Source: Parasalinivibrio latis
GTDB taxonomy: Bacteria > Pseudomonadota > Gammaproteobacteria > Enterobacterales > Vibrionaceae
DNA length: 64,000 nt
Assembly: GCF_036825535.1 (NCBI RefSeq)
Contig: NZ_CP098812.1
Location: 3,717,056 to 3,781,055 of the forward strand
Reading direction: 5' to 3'
Of the stretch, positions 45,526 to 54,535 are shown one piece after another. The notes beneath the pieces are model-generated. The model ran no database searches. It saw nothing but the letters and a program-made list of their open reading frames with translations, and was not told the origin of the DNA. Both the position numbers and the translations under genes were made by a program. Every line of letters begins with the position of its first letter. The stretch's first letter is position 1.

Positions 45526-46929
45526 TTACAGTTTCTGCGACTTTTCGAGCACTTCGTCGATAGAACCACAGTACAGGAAAGCCTGCTCTGGGATATCGTC
45601 GTACTCTCCGGACAGCAGACCTTTGAACCCTGCAATGGTGTCTTTCAGGGTGACATAGATACCTGGTTGACCGGTAAAGACTTCCGCAACGTGGTAAGGC
45701 TGGGTCAGGAAACGTTCAATCTTACGGGCACGGGCTACCAGAAGCTTGTCTTCTTCTGACAGTTCGTCCATACCCAGGATTGCGATGATGTCCTGAAGCT
45801 CCTTGTAGCGTTGCAGTACAGTCTGCACGCCACGAGCCACTTCATAGTGCTCCTGACCAACAACCAGGGGATCCAGCTGACGAGAGGTGGAATCCAGCGG
45901 GTCAATCGCAGGATACAGACCACGTGCCGCGATGTTACGAGACAGTACAACGGTTGCATCCAAGTGGGCGAAAGTGGTTGCCGGAGACGGGTCAGTCAAG
46001 TCATCCGCAGGTACGTATACCGCCTGTACAGACGTGATAGAACCTTGCTTGGTTGACGTGATACGCTCCTGCAGTACACCCATCTCTTCAGCCAGTGTTG
46101 GCTGGTAACCTACCGCCGATGGCATACGACCCAGCAGAGCCGATACCTCAGTACCCGCCAGGGTATAACGGTAGATGTTATCGATGAACAGCAGTACGTC
46201 ACGGCCTTCGTCACGGAAACGCTCAGCCATTGTCAGGCCGGTCAGTGCTACGCGCAGACGGTTACCCGGTGGCTCGTTCATCTGGCCGTAAACCATCGCA
46301 ACCTTGGATTCCTCTGGGTTTTCCAGGTTTACAACGCCAGCTTCCTGCATTTCGTGGTAGAAGTCGTTACCTTCACGGGTACGCTCACCTACACCAGCAA
46401 ACACAGACAGACCTGAGTGTTTCAGGGCGATGTTGTTGATAAGCTCCATCATGTTAACGGTCTTACCTACACCCGCACCACCGAACAGACCGATCTTACC
46501 ACCCTTGGCGAATGGGCAGATCAGGTCGATAACCTTAACGCCGGTTTCCAGCAGTTCGGTTGCGTTCGCCTGCTCTTCGTAGCTTGGCGCCGCACGGTGG
46601 ATAGAGTAACGCTCTTCCTCACCGATATCGCCACGCTCGTCGATTGCATCACCCAGTACGTTCATGATACGACCCAGGGTCGCAGTACCTACTGGAACTT
46701 CAATTGCTTTACCGGTGTTTGTGACCTCAAGGCCACGACGCAGGCCATCGGACGAACCCATGGCAATTGCACGTACAACACCACCACCCAGCTGCTGCTG
46801 AACTTCCAGCACCAGGCGATCGCCTTCTTTGTGTACGTTCAGGGCATCATATACACGAGGTACATCACCCTGAGTGAACTCTACGTCGACTACCGCACCG
46901 ATGATCTGTACGATCTTACCTGTAGCCAT
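45526..46929 (-). CDS. atpD: ATP synthase beta subunit
   Basis: A 467-residue catalytic subunit of F1. Walker A is GGAGVGKTVNMM (near 150), the catalytic glutamate region GERTREGNDFYHEM is near 181, and the DELSEED-like motif reads MDELSEEDKLL (near 385). This is the most conserved gene of the operon. Spacing to atpG is 35 bases and to atpC 19 bases. Confidence 0.98.
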   Translation of the reverse strand: MATGKIVQIIGAVVDVEFTQGDVPRVYDALNVHKEGDRLVLEVQQQLGGGVVRAIAMGSSDGLRRGLEVTNTGKAIEVPVGTATLGRIMNVLGDAIDERGDIGEEERYSIHRAAPSYEEQANATELLETGVKVIDLICPFAKGGKIGLFGGAGVGKTVNMMELINNIALKHSGLSVFAGVGERTREGNDFYHEMQEAGVVNLENPEESKVAMVYGQMNEPPGNRLRVALTGLTMAERFRDEGRDVLLFIDNIYRYTLAGTEVSALLGRMPSAVGYQPTLAEEMGVLQERITSTKQGSITSVQAVYVPADDLTDPSPATTFAHLDATVVLSRNIAARGLYPAIDPLDSTSRQLDPLVVGQEHYEVARGVQTVLQRYKELQDIIAILGMDELSEEDKLLVARARKIERFLTQPYHVAEVFTGQPGIYVTLKDTIAGFKGLLSGEYDDIPEQAFLYCGSIDEVLEKSQKL

Positions 46930-46964
46930 CGTTAATCCTCTATGCTAATTCGTTAACCCTTGCC

Positions 46965-47831
46965 TTAAACCGCAGCTGCACCCGATACAATTTCGGACAG
47001 TTCCTGCGTGATCGCGGCCTGACGAGCCTTGTTGTATACCAGTTGCAAGTCATCAATCAGGTTACCTGCGTTGTCGGTTGCTGACTTCATCGCAACCATA
47101 CGGGCAGCCTGCTCACACGCGAGGTTTTCAACCACGCCCTGATATACCTGAGATTCGACATAGCGAACCAACAAGGTGTCCAGCAGAGGCTTAGGATCTG
47201 GTTCATAAATATAATCCCAAGCATGATTCCGCTGCATCTCTTCGTCTTCTGACTTAGGCAAAGGCAGAAGTTGATCGATCACTGGTTCCTGGGTCATGGT
47301 GTTTACAAACCTGTTGTACACCACATACAGGCGATCCAGCTGGCCTTCATCATATTTCTTCAGCATGACGCCTACGGTACCGATGAGGTCTTCCAGCGCC
47401 GGAGTGTCACCCAGACCGGAAACCTGTGCCGCTACCTTACCGCCGTATTTTCCAAAGAAGCTGGTTGCTTTCGCTCCAACCAGGGCGTTTTCAAGTTCAA
47501 CCCCCTGATCTGTCCACTTCTTCATGTCTGACATTGCCAGCTTGAACTCATTGATGTTCAAGCCGCCACACAGACCACGGTCAGATGAAATGATGATGTA
47601 ACCAACGCGCTTGGCTTCCCGCTCTTCCAGATAAGGATGGCGGTACTCAAGATTACCGAGCGCGATATGACCAATCACTTTGCGCATTATTTCTGCGTAT
47701 GGACGAGTAGCCTGCATCGCGTCCTGGCTTTTACGCATCTTGGACGTGGCGACCATTTCCATCGCTTTGGTGATCTTCTGTGTGCTTTTAACACTTCCGA
47801 TCTTCTGACGAATTTCTTTTGCGCCGGCCAT
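46965..47831 (-). CDS. atpG: ATP synthase gamma subunit
   Basis: A 288-residue central rotor shaft. The N-terminal coiled-coil helix begins AGAKEIRQKIGSVKSTQKITKAM (in two overlapping parts of the family signature). The C-terminal helix ends NKARQAAITQELSEIVSGAAA, which packs in the alpha-beta head. DRGLCGGLN marks the conserved central domain. Length matches E. coli. Confidence 0.97.
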   Translation of the reverse strand: MAGAKEIRQKIGSVKSTQKITKAMEMVATSKMRKSQDAMQATRPYAEIMRKVIGHIALGNLEYRHPYLEEREAKRVGYIIISSDRGLCGGLNINEFKLAMSDMKKWTDQGVELENALVGAKATSFFGKYGGKVAAQVSGLGDTPALEDLIGTVGVMLKKYDEGQLDRLYVVYNRFVNTMTQEPVIDQLLPLPKSEDEEMQRNHAWDYIYEPDPKPLLDTLLVRYVESQVYQGVVENLACEQAARMVAMKSATDNAGNLIDDLQLVYNKARQAAITQELSEIVSGAAAV

Positions 47832-47881
47832 TGTTACTCTCCGTGATTGAGTGGTCGCTTAATGCAGCGACCACCTACGCA

Positions 47882-49423
47882 TTACCAAGTCTGGGTAGCT
47901 TTGAAATCAGCAACCAGTTTGTTCAGCTGGCCTTCGATTTCATCGTTGTAGTCACCGCTCTTGTTAACGTGGTCAACAAGCTCAGCAAACTGTGCCTTGG
48001 CATATGAGAGCAACGCAGCTTCGAAGTCAGCAATCTTTTTCAGCTCAATGTCTGCCAGGTGGCCTTTTTCAGCCGCAAAGATAGACAGAGCCTGATCGAA
48101 TACAGACATCGGCGCGTACTGCTTCTGCTTCATCAGTTCCGTAACTTTCTGACCGTGATCCAGCTGTTTCTTAGTTGCATCGTCAAGGTCGGAAGAGAAC
48201 TGGGCAAATGCTGCCAGTTCACGGTACTGAGCCAGTGCAGTACGGATACCACCAGACAGCTTCTTGATAATCTTGGTCTGCGCAGCACCACCAACACGGG
48301 ATACAGAAATACCCGGGTCAACTGCAGGACGGATGCCTGAGTTGAACAGTTCGGTTTGCAGGAAGATCTGGCCGTCGGTGATAGAAATCACGTTGGTCGG
48401 TACGAATGCAGATACGTCACCAGCCTGGGTTTCGATGATTGGCAGGGCGGTCAGAGAGCCGGTCTTGCCTTTCACTTCACCGTTGGTGAACTGCTCTACA
48501 TACGTTGCGTTTACGCGCGCAGCACGCTCCAGCAGACGGGAGTGGAGGTAGAATACGTCACCAGGGAATGCCTCACGGCCTGGTGGACGGCGCAGCAACA
48601 GGGATACCTGACGGTAAGCAACAGCCTGCTTTGACAGGTCATCGTATACGATCAGTGCGTCTTCACCGCGGTCACGGAAGTATTCACCCATGGCACAACC
48701 AGAATATGGTGCCAGATATTGCAGTGCAGCCGCTTCAGAAGCAGAGGCAACAACAACGATGGTGTTTTCCAGTGCACCGTGCTCTTCCAGCTTGCGTACT
48801 ACGTTAGAGATAGTAGACGCCTTCTGGCCGATAGCTACGTAGATTGAATAGATACCGGTGTCACGCTGGTTGATGATGGCATCGATTGCCAGTGCAGTTT
48901 TACCTGTCTGACGGTCACCGATGACCAGCTCACGCTGACCACGGCCGATTGGAATCATCGCATCAACGGCCTTATAGCCAGTCTGTACAGGCTGGTCTAC
49001 CGATTGACGTGCGATAACACCCGGTGCAATTACTTCGATTGGAGAGAAAGCTTTGGCCTCAATCGGGCCTTTACCGTCAATTGGCTCACCCAGAGTGTTA
49101 ACCACACGGCCCAGCAGCTCAGGACCAACTGGAACTTCCAGAATACGGCCAGTGCTGGTGACTTTCATACCTTCTTTCAGGTCCGCGTAAGGACCCATAA
49201 CTACCGCACCGACAGAATCACGCTCAAGGTTCAGAGCCAGAGCGTAGCGGCCGCCAGGTAGTTCAATCATTTCACCTTGCATAACATCTGCAAGGCCATG
49301 AATACGAATGATACCGTCACTCACAGAGACGATAGTACCTTCGTTACGCGCTTCACTAGCAACGTCGAATTTTTCGATTCGCTGCTTGATCAGATCGCTT
49401 ATTTCTGTGGAATTAAGTTGCAT
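47882..49423 (-). CDS. atpA: ATP synthase alpha subunit
   Basis: A 513-residue nucleotide-binding but non-catalytic F1 subunit. Walker A is GDRQTGKTALAID (near 170), and the arginine-finger region lies around 370 (PAVDPGISVSRVGGAAQ). I start at the ATG at 49423 (MQLNSTEISDLIKQR), the universal N-terminus. The frame extends 11 codons further up, but this would overlap the atpH end region and is not conserved. Confidence 0.97.
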   Translation of the reverse strand: MQLNSTEISDLIKQRIEKFDVASEARNEGTIVSVSDGIIRIHGLADVMQGEMIELPGGRYALALNLERDSVGAVVMGPYADLKEGMKVTSTGRILEVPVGPELLGRVVNTLGEPIDGKGPIEAKAFSPIEVIAPGVIARQSVDQPVQTGYKAVDAMIPIGRGQRELVIGDRQTGKTALAIDAIINQRDTGIYSIYVAIGQKASTISNVVRKLEEHGALENTIVVVASASEAAALQYLAPYSGCAMGEYFRDRGEDALIVYDDLSKQAVAYRQVSLLLRRPPGREAFPGDVFYLHSRLLERAARVNATYVEQFTNGEVKGKTGSLTALPIIETQAGDVSAFVPTNVISITDGQIFLQTELFNSGIRPAVDPGISVSRVGGAAQTKIIKKLSGGIRTALAQYRELAAFAQFSSDLDDATKKQLDHGQKVTELMKQKQYAPMSVFDQALSIFAAEKGHLADIELKKIADFEAALLSYAKAQFAELVDHVNKSGDYNDEIEGQLNKLVADFKATQTW

Positions 49424-49439
49424 GCTCAAATTCCCCGAA

Positions 49440-49973
49440 TCAAGACTGCAATGCATCGCTCAGGCGGTTAATCCTACCGCGTACTGAGTTATCGATGACC
49501 AGGTCCCCAGCTCGAATGATCACCCCGGCTACCAGGGCGTCATCTACGCTAGTACTAAGCTTAACTTTGCGTTCAAGACGCTTTTCCAGCTTGCTGCTGA
49601 TGGTTTGTAGTTGCTCTTCGCTCAGCTCTACAGCTGAAATAACGTCGACATCTACTTGCTTGTCGTGTTCATGGCGGAGTGCCAGGAAAAGGGACAGCAC
49701 ATCAGGCAGAGCTTTCAATCGCCCATTGTCGGCCAGGACACGAATAAAATTCTTGCCCGGGTCGTTGAGCTGCTCGCCACACACATCAATGAAAGTGTCG
49801 GAGATAGTGTCAGCAGCGATTGCGCCACCCAACAAATCAGCCATCACATCATTGCGGGCAACTTCAGCAGCAAAGGACAGCATTTCAGACCACTGGTCCA
49901 AAGCGCCTTTCTCAACGGCAAAGTCAAACGCAGCTTTAGCGTAGGGGCGAGCGATAGTAGTCATTTCAGACAT
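49440..49973 (-). CDS. atpH: ATP synthase delta subunit
   Basis: A 177-residue stalk subunit that ties the b dimer to the top of the F1 head. The N-terminal six-helix domain begins MSEMTTIARPYAKAAFDFA, and the C-terminal part contains DDALVAGVIIRAGDLVIDNSVR (family signature split over residues 147-170). It lies 15 bases after atpF. Confidence 0.96.
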   Translation of the reverse strand: MSEMTTIARPYAKAAFDFAVEKGALDQWSEMLSFAAEVARNDVMADLLGGAIAADTISDTFIDVCGEQLNDPGKNFIRVLADNGRLKALPDVLSLFLALRHEHDKQVDVDVISAVELSEEQLQTISSKLEKRLERKVKLSTSVDDALVAGVIIRAGDLVIDNSVRGRINRLSDALQS

Positions 49974-49988
49974 AGCTGCCCCTCCTCG

Positions 49989-50459
49989 TTAAAGCTTTGC
50001 AGAGATACTGTCGAGAATGTCCTTGTGGGCGTTCGCATCAATTGAACGCTCGAGGATTTTCTCAGCACCGGAAACGGCCAGTGTCGCAACTTGCTTACGC
50101 AGGTCGTCACGGGCACGGTTACGCTCGGCATCGATTTCCGCACGGCCTTGGGTCAGGATGTTCTCACGTTCAGTGAGGGCTTCCTGGCGGGCTTCGTCGA
50201 TAATCTGCGCTTTGCGCTTATTGGCTTGCTCGATGATCTCAGTTGCAGCGCGCTTAGCTTCTTTCAACTGGTCAGAAGCATTGGCCTGGGCCAATTCCAG
50301 ATCTTTTGCAGCACGTTGGGCTGCAGACAGACCGTCAGCGATTTTCTTCTGGCGCTCTTCAATAGCACTCAGAAGTGGTGGCCATACATACTTCATGCAG
50401 AACCACACAAACAAGGCAAACGCGATAGCCTGGCCGAATAGAGTTGCGTTGAGATTCAC
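49989..50459 (-). CDS. atpF: ATP synthase b subunit
   Basis: A 156-residue stator subunit, present as a dimer. The N-terminal membrane anchor is ATLFGQAIAFALFVWFCM (residues 5-22), followed by a long charged amphipathic coiled coil (AKDLELAQANASDQLKEAKR). Length equals E. coli b. Confidence 0.97.
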   Translation of the reverse strand: MNLNATLFGQAIAFALFVWFCMKYVWPPLLSAIEERQKKIADGLSAAQRAAKDLELAQANASDQLKEAKRAATEIIEQANKRKAQIIDEARQEALTERENILTQGRAEIDAERNRARDDLRKQVATLAVSGAEKILERSIDANAHKDILDSISAKL

Positions 50460-50500
50460 AACGGCTCCTCCTTATCTAGTTAGCGACAGGATCGGTTTTA

Positions 50501-50758
50501 TTAGCCGGCCAGTTGTCCCACGAATGGGTTTGCAAATGTGAACAGCAGCGCGATTACGATACCGATCATTGGGATTGCATCCAGCAGACCGGCGATGATG
50601 AACATTTTAACCTGCAGCATAGGTGCCATTTCTGGTTGACGTGCTGCGCCTTCCAGGAACTTACCACCGAGGATTGCGAAACCAATTGCTGTACCCAGGG
50701 CAGCCAGACCTACGATCACACCCACAGCAATTGCAGAAAAGCTAAGTAAAGTTTCCAT
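50501..50758 (-). CDS. atpE: ATP synthase c subunit
   Basis: An 85-residue hairpin membrane protein that forms the proton-driven rotor ring. There are two hydrophobic helices, with a polar loop ARQPEMAP. The proton-carrying aspartate is in IAGLLDAIPMIG. Start METLLSFSAIAVG at 50758 with GGAGATAG upstream. The frame is open 15 codons further up but that part is not conserved. The presence of Ile-Ala-Gly-Leu-Leu-Asp without a Na+ signature suggests H+ coupling. Confidence 0.96.
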   Translation of the reverse strand: METLLSFSAIAVGVIVGLAALGTAIGFAILGGKFLEGAARQPEMAPMLQVKMFIIAGLLDAIPMIGIVIALLFTFANPFVGQLAG

Positions 50759-50834
50759 TACTATCTCCAATTTATCGTTAGAGGCTTTAGAGCCAAAAAA
50801 CAAACAATGTGCTTACAAACAAAAAACTATTTTA

Positions 50835-51620
50835 TTAATGATCTGAATCTTCATGCGCCTGAGACAGGTACACGATTGTCAGCATCATAAAGACAAACGC
50901 CTGAATAGTGATTACCAGAATATGGAAAATCGCCCACGGCACCGATCCCAACCATTGCGCCCACCACGGCAGAAGCGCCGCGATAAGGATAAATACCACT
51001 TCACCGGCAAACATGTTACCAAACAAACGCATACCCAGAGAGATTGGTTTAGCCAGCAGCGAAACCACTTCCAGAAGCAGGTTGAATGGGATCATGATTG
51101 GATGGTTGAAGGGGTGCAGTGCGAGTTCCTTCACGAAGCCGCCAATACCTTTAACCTTGATGCCGTAGTAGATCATCAGGGCAAAGACACCAAGCGCCAT
51201 CGACAAAGTAATGTTCACATCTGCGGTAGGCACAACTTTCAGATACTCAACGCCAAACAATTTGGCGAATTCCGGAAGAAAGTCGATGGGCACGAGGTCC
51301 ATAACATTCATCAGGAATACCCAAACAAAAATGGTTAGCGCGAGCGGCGCTATCAGCGGATTTCGACCATGGAAAGTTTCTTTAACGTTGTCGTTAACGA
51401 ACTCAACAATAATCTCAACAGCACACTGAAGCTTTCCTGGGACACCGGAGGTTGCCGTTTTCGCTACCTTATAGAAGAGCCAGAGAAACCCGGCACCAAT
51501 AAGGACAGAGAAAAACAGGCTGTCAATATGAACCGTCCAGAAACCCTCACCCGCTGACAGGTTAGTCAGGTGGTGGGAAATGTAACTGGAGGGTGTAAGC
51601 GCTTCACCTTGCGCAGCCAT
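50835..51620 (-). CDS. atpB: ATP synthase a subunit
   Basis: A 261-residue polytopic membrane subunit that forms the proton half-channels next to the c ring. The essential arginine is in SLGMRLFGNMFAGEVV (near 197), and the C-terminal channel helix is AIFHILVITIQAFVFMMLT. It lies nine bases after atpI and 76 bases before atpE. Confidence 0.97.
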   Translation of the reverse strand: MAAQGEALTPSSYISHHLTNLSAGEGFWTVHIDSLFFSVLIGAGFLWLFYKVAKTATSGVPGKLQCAVEIIVEFVNDNVKETFHGRNPLIAPLALTIFVWVFLMNVMDLVPIDFLPEFAKLFGVEYLKVVPTADVNITLSMALGVFALMIYYGIKVKGIGGFVKELALHPFNHPIMIPFNLLLEVVSLLAKPISLGMRLFGNMFAGEVVFILIAALLPWWAQWLGSVPWAIFHILVITIQAFVFMMLTIVYLSQAHEDSDH

Positions 51621-51628
51621 AACTCATC

Positions 51629-52018
51629 CTACTTGTTGTTGTTGATGAATAACACTGGCGCGAGGATGTTGACTCCTAGAGCCAGCAGATAGGCCAGTTT
51701 GAGGGGAACAAGTTCCACCTCCCCATACAGGTAAACAACGGAGAATAGGACGACTGTCAGTGAGATTTTGAGCACTTCGCCGCCGTAAAAGCTGTTCATC
51801 ACTTTTCGGGCTGCTCGTGCGCCACTAAAACGGAATGCACACCATGCAAAGACAGCGTTGGCACTCACGAAAATGCCCCCACCAATCAAAGCGGATATTC
51901 CCCAGTCGGCGTTGATAACCATGGCCATCAACATTGCCGTTGTTAAAACGACGCCGGATTGCAGAAGCAATAACCGTTTCGCCAAAAGACGTCCGGGTCG
52001 TGCCAGCGCCGCTACCAT
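51629..52018 (-). CDS. atpI: ATP synthase assembly protein AtpI
   Basis: A 129-residue membrane protein with four hydrophobic segments, the first gene of the operon. AtpI has a supporting role in c-ring assembly and Mg2+ supply. I choose the ATG at 52018 (MVAALARPGRLLAKR) because it has GAGGAA eight to thirteen bases upstream. A GTG at 52051 in the same frame lacks such a site. Confidence 0.9.
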   Translation of the reverse strand: MVAALARPGRLLAKRLLLLQSGVVLTTAMLMAMVINADWGISALIGGGIFVSANAVFAWCAFRFSGARAARKVMNSFYGGEVLKISLTVVLFSVVYLYGEVELVPLKLAYLLALGVNILAPVLFINNNK

Positions 52019-52075
52019 GTATTCTTTCCTCGATTCCTTTCCTCTGTGCACTGCCGTGCTGGGAAAACAGCGAAA

Positions 52076-52103
52076 ATTATACGTTTCACCTTGTTGAATG
52101 CAA
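52076..52103 (-). promoter_or_regulatory. Candidate atp operon promoter
   Basis: Minus strand TTGCAT (52098-52103), 16-base spacer, perfect TATAAT (52076-52081), 58 bases before the atpI ATG. It lies in the 177-base gap between parB and atpI. Confidence 0.65.
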
Positions 52104-52195
52104 TCAAATCACCGCAAAATAACGCAGCAAATTTTACAATAAAGTAACTTGATCACAGCAAGTGGGAATATGTAACAAATATCCACAGAGCCAGA

Positions 52196-53086
52196 TCACA
52201 CTTCCTCGCCAAGTAATGCAAGAATTTCTTTCAGTTTGTCTTGCTGGTCAAACTCGATTACCAGCTTGCCACTGCCGTTTTTTCGTTGAGATACCTGGAC
52301 AGGCGTACCCAGCTTATCAATAAGTTTCTGCTGCCAGGGAAGTATTTCCGGCTCATTGTTACTTTTTGATTTCTCAACAGGTTCTAACAGTTTTTTAACT
52401 AACGTTTCAGTTTGCCGTACCGTAAGGGATCGGTTAACAATCTGCAGTGCGGCATCCAACTGGGCTTCGCCATCAAGAGAGAGAAGGGCACGGGCATGGC
52501 CCATTTCAATTTGCCGGTTGGACAAAAGTGTTTTTACGCCTGCATGCAAACCATTCAAACGCAAAAGGTTACTGATAGTTGTTCGGGATTTACCGAGTGC
52601 ATCGGCAACTTGCTGGTGGGTCAGCTGGAAATCATTGATTAACCTGTCCAGTGCTTCTGCCGTATCCATCGCATTGAGATCTTCACGCTGGATATTCTCA
52701 ATCAGGGCTACAGCACCGGCTGTGCGGTCGTCAAATTCGCGGACAATGCAGGGGACTTTAGTCAGACCTGCCAGCTTTGAGGCTCGCCAACGACGTTCAC
52801 CCGCAATAATTTCGTACTCATGAGAACCAACCTGACGAACGACCAGAGGCTGAATAACCCCTTGGGCACGAATGGATTCAGCCAGCTCTTCCAGGGAAGC
52901 AGTGTCCATATCCTGGCGGGGTTGGTATGAGCCCGGCTTCAGTTGACCCAGAACCAGATCAACAAGCTTACCCTGCACAGAGAGCTCTTCGGCATATTCA
53001 GCTGACGCCTGTTTTTCCGAAGCACGTGCACTGGTAGACAGGAGCGCATCAAGCCCTTTGCCAAGACCGCGTTTGGTTGCGTTCAT
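52196..53086 (-). CDS. parB: Chromosome partitioning protein ParB
   Basis: A 296-residue CTP-dependent DNA clamp that loads at parS sites near the origin. Seen are the N-terminal ParA-contact region RGLGKGLDALL, the CTPase motif GERRWRASKLAGL (near 96), the helix-turn-helix region LTHQQVADALGKSRTTISNLLRL (split over residues 150-175) and a C-terminal dimerisation part. Vibrios and pseudomonads, but not E. coli, carry chromosomal parAB at this position. I found no intact parS palindrome in the window. Confidence 0.96.
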   Translation of the reverse strand: MNATKRGLGKGLDALLSTSARASEKQASAEYAEELSVQGKLVDLVLGQLKPGSYQPRQDMDTASLEELAESIRAQGVIQPLVVRQVGSHEYEIIAGERRWRASKLAGLTKVPCIVREFDDRTAGAVALIENIQREDLNAMDTAEALDRLINDFQLTHQQVADALGKSRTTISNLLRLNGLHAGVKTLLSNRQIEMGHARALLSLDGEAQLDAALQIVNRSLTVRQTETLVKKLLEPVEKSKSNNEPEILPWQQKLIDKLGTPVQVSQRKNGSGKLVIEFDQQDKLKEILALLGEEV

Positions 53087-53095
53087 TCCTTTCCC

Positions 53096-53893
53096 TTAAG
53101 CGTTAACAGCCGAGCCAGTCACAACACTGTTCTCTTCCCGGCGTAACATTTCTCCGGCTAAGGCCAGGTAAGCCTTGGCACCACTGGAATATTTGTCGTA
53201 ATACATGGCGGGTTTACCGTGGCTGGGCGCTTCTGCCAAACGCACGTTCCTAGGGATAACGGTCCGGTAAACCTTGTCGCCAAAGTGAGTTTTAATCTGG
53301 TCGGATACTTCGGTAGCCAGCCGGTTGCGCGGGTCATACATGGTGCGCAGAAGGCCTTCTACATGCAGCTCCTCGTTGACCACAGCCGCGAGCTTGCTGA
53401 TGGTATCCATCAGTGCTGTCAGGCCTTCCAGAGCAAAATACTCACACTGCATCGGTACCAGAACCGATGATGATGCGGTTAACGCATTGATTGTAAGCAG
53501 ATTTAGTGCCGGAGGACAATCGATAAAGATGAAATCATATTTCTCGCGGGCCCCTTCCAGAGCCCGGCGCAGGCGGACTTCGCGGGCAAAAACTTCCATC
53601 AACTTGATTTCTGCCGCTGTCACATCGCCATTGGCAGCAATCAGGTGGTAACCACCGCTGGTTTCACGGATAACCACGTCCTCAAAAGGAGTATCCTCCA
53701 CCAGAAGATCGTAAGCCGTAGCATCGACATCGTATTTGTCGACACCACTGGCCATGGTGGCGTTTCCCTGAGGATCCAGATCAATCACCAGCACTTTGCG
53801 CTTGGTTGCTGCCAGTGAGGCGGCCAGATTGACACAGGTAGTCGTTTTACCGACCCCGCCTTTTTGATTCGCAATAGCGATAATTTTGCCCAC
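53096..53893 (-). CDS. parA: Chromosome partitioning ATPase ParA
   Basis: A 265-residue deviant Walker A ATPase that moves ParB-parS complexes to the cell poles. The N-terminal motif is ANQKGGVGKTTTCVNLA (residues 8-24), Walker B is FIFIDCPPAL (near 122), and PRNVRLAEAPSHGKP is near 215. There is no N-terminal DNA-binding domain, as is usual for chromosomal ParA. It lies nine bases before parB and 18 after rsmG. Confidence 0.96.
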   Translation of the reverse strand: MGKIIAIANQKGGVGKTTTCVNLAASLAATKRKVLVIDLDPQGNATMASGVDKYDVDATAYDLLVEDTPFEDVVIRETSGGYHLIAANGDVTAAEIKLMEVFAREVRLRRALEGAREKYDFIFIDCPPALNLLTINALTASSSVLVPMQCEYFALEGLTALMDTISKLAAVVNEELHVEGLLRTMYDPRNRLATEVSDQIKTHFGDKVYRTVIPRNVRLAEAPSHGKPAMYYDKYSSGAKAYLALAGEMLRREENSVVTGSAVNA

Positions 53894-53911
53894 GACAAGC
53901 CTCGAAGATGT

Positions 53912-54532
53912 TTAGTCCTTAGCAGCCAAGATTACTAGATGACGCTCACCTTCCAATCCAGGTACATGCAAAGGTTTGATGTCGGTCACAGAACACCAAT
54001 GTGGCACATCGTCTACCTCAGAAGCATCCATCTGCCCCTTGAGAGCCAGAAAATGACCGTTTTTTGCAGGCAGGTGGCGGCACCAGGACACCATATCATT
54101 CATTGAGGCAAACGCCCGGCTCAGAACACCGTCAAATCCAGTTTCTGGCTGGTACTCTTCAACCCGGCTTTGTACCGCCGTGACATTTTTGATGCCCAGT
54201 TCGTGGGTAACCTGGCGGATAAACCGAATTCGCTTGCCCAGGCTGTCCAGCAGGACAAATTCCTTGTCCGGGTTGGTGATAGCCAGGGGAATCCCCGGCA
54301 ACCCTGGCCCAGTGCCCACATCGATATAGCGCTCACCATCAAGGTGAGTGCCAACGACGATGCTGTCCATGATGTGTTTAACCACCATTTCATTGGGATC
54401 GCGCACCGATGTGAGGTTGTAGGCTTTGTTCCATTTGTTGAGCAGCTCAACGTAACCAATCAGCTGGTCTTGCTGCCCGGCAGGGATGTCCATCCCTGCC
54501 TGTTCGATTAAATTGTTCAGTAAGGCTTTCAC
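53912..54532 (-). CDS. rsmG: 16S rRNA m7G527 methyltransferase RsmG (GidB)
   Basis: A 206-residue SAM-dependent methyltransferase. Visible motifs are KWNKAYNLTSVRDPNEM (near 34-50) and VGTGPGLPGIPLAI, the SAM loop near 73. SRAFASMNDMV is near 138 and the C-terminus is GLEGERHLVIL. It starts three bases after mnmG, the conserved mnmG-rsmG pair. Confidence 0.96.
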   Translation of the reverse strand: MKALLNNLIEQAGMDIPAGQQDQLIGYVELLNKWNKAYNLTSVRDPNEMVVKHIMDSIVVGTHLDGERYIDVGTGPGLPGIPLAITNPDKEFVLLDSLGKRIRFIRQVTHELGIKNVTAVQSRVEEYQPETGFDGVLSRAFASMNDMVSWCRHLPAKNGHFLALKGQMDASEVDDVPHWCSVTDIKPLHVPGLEGERHLVILAAKD

Positions 54533-54535
54533 GTG

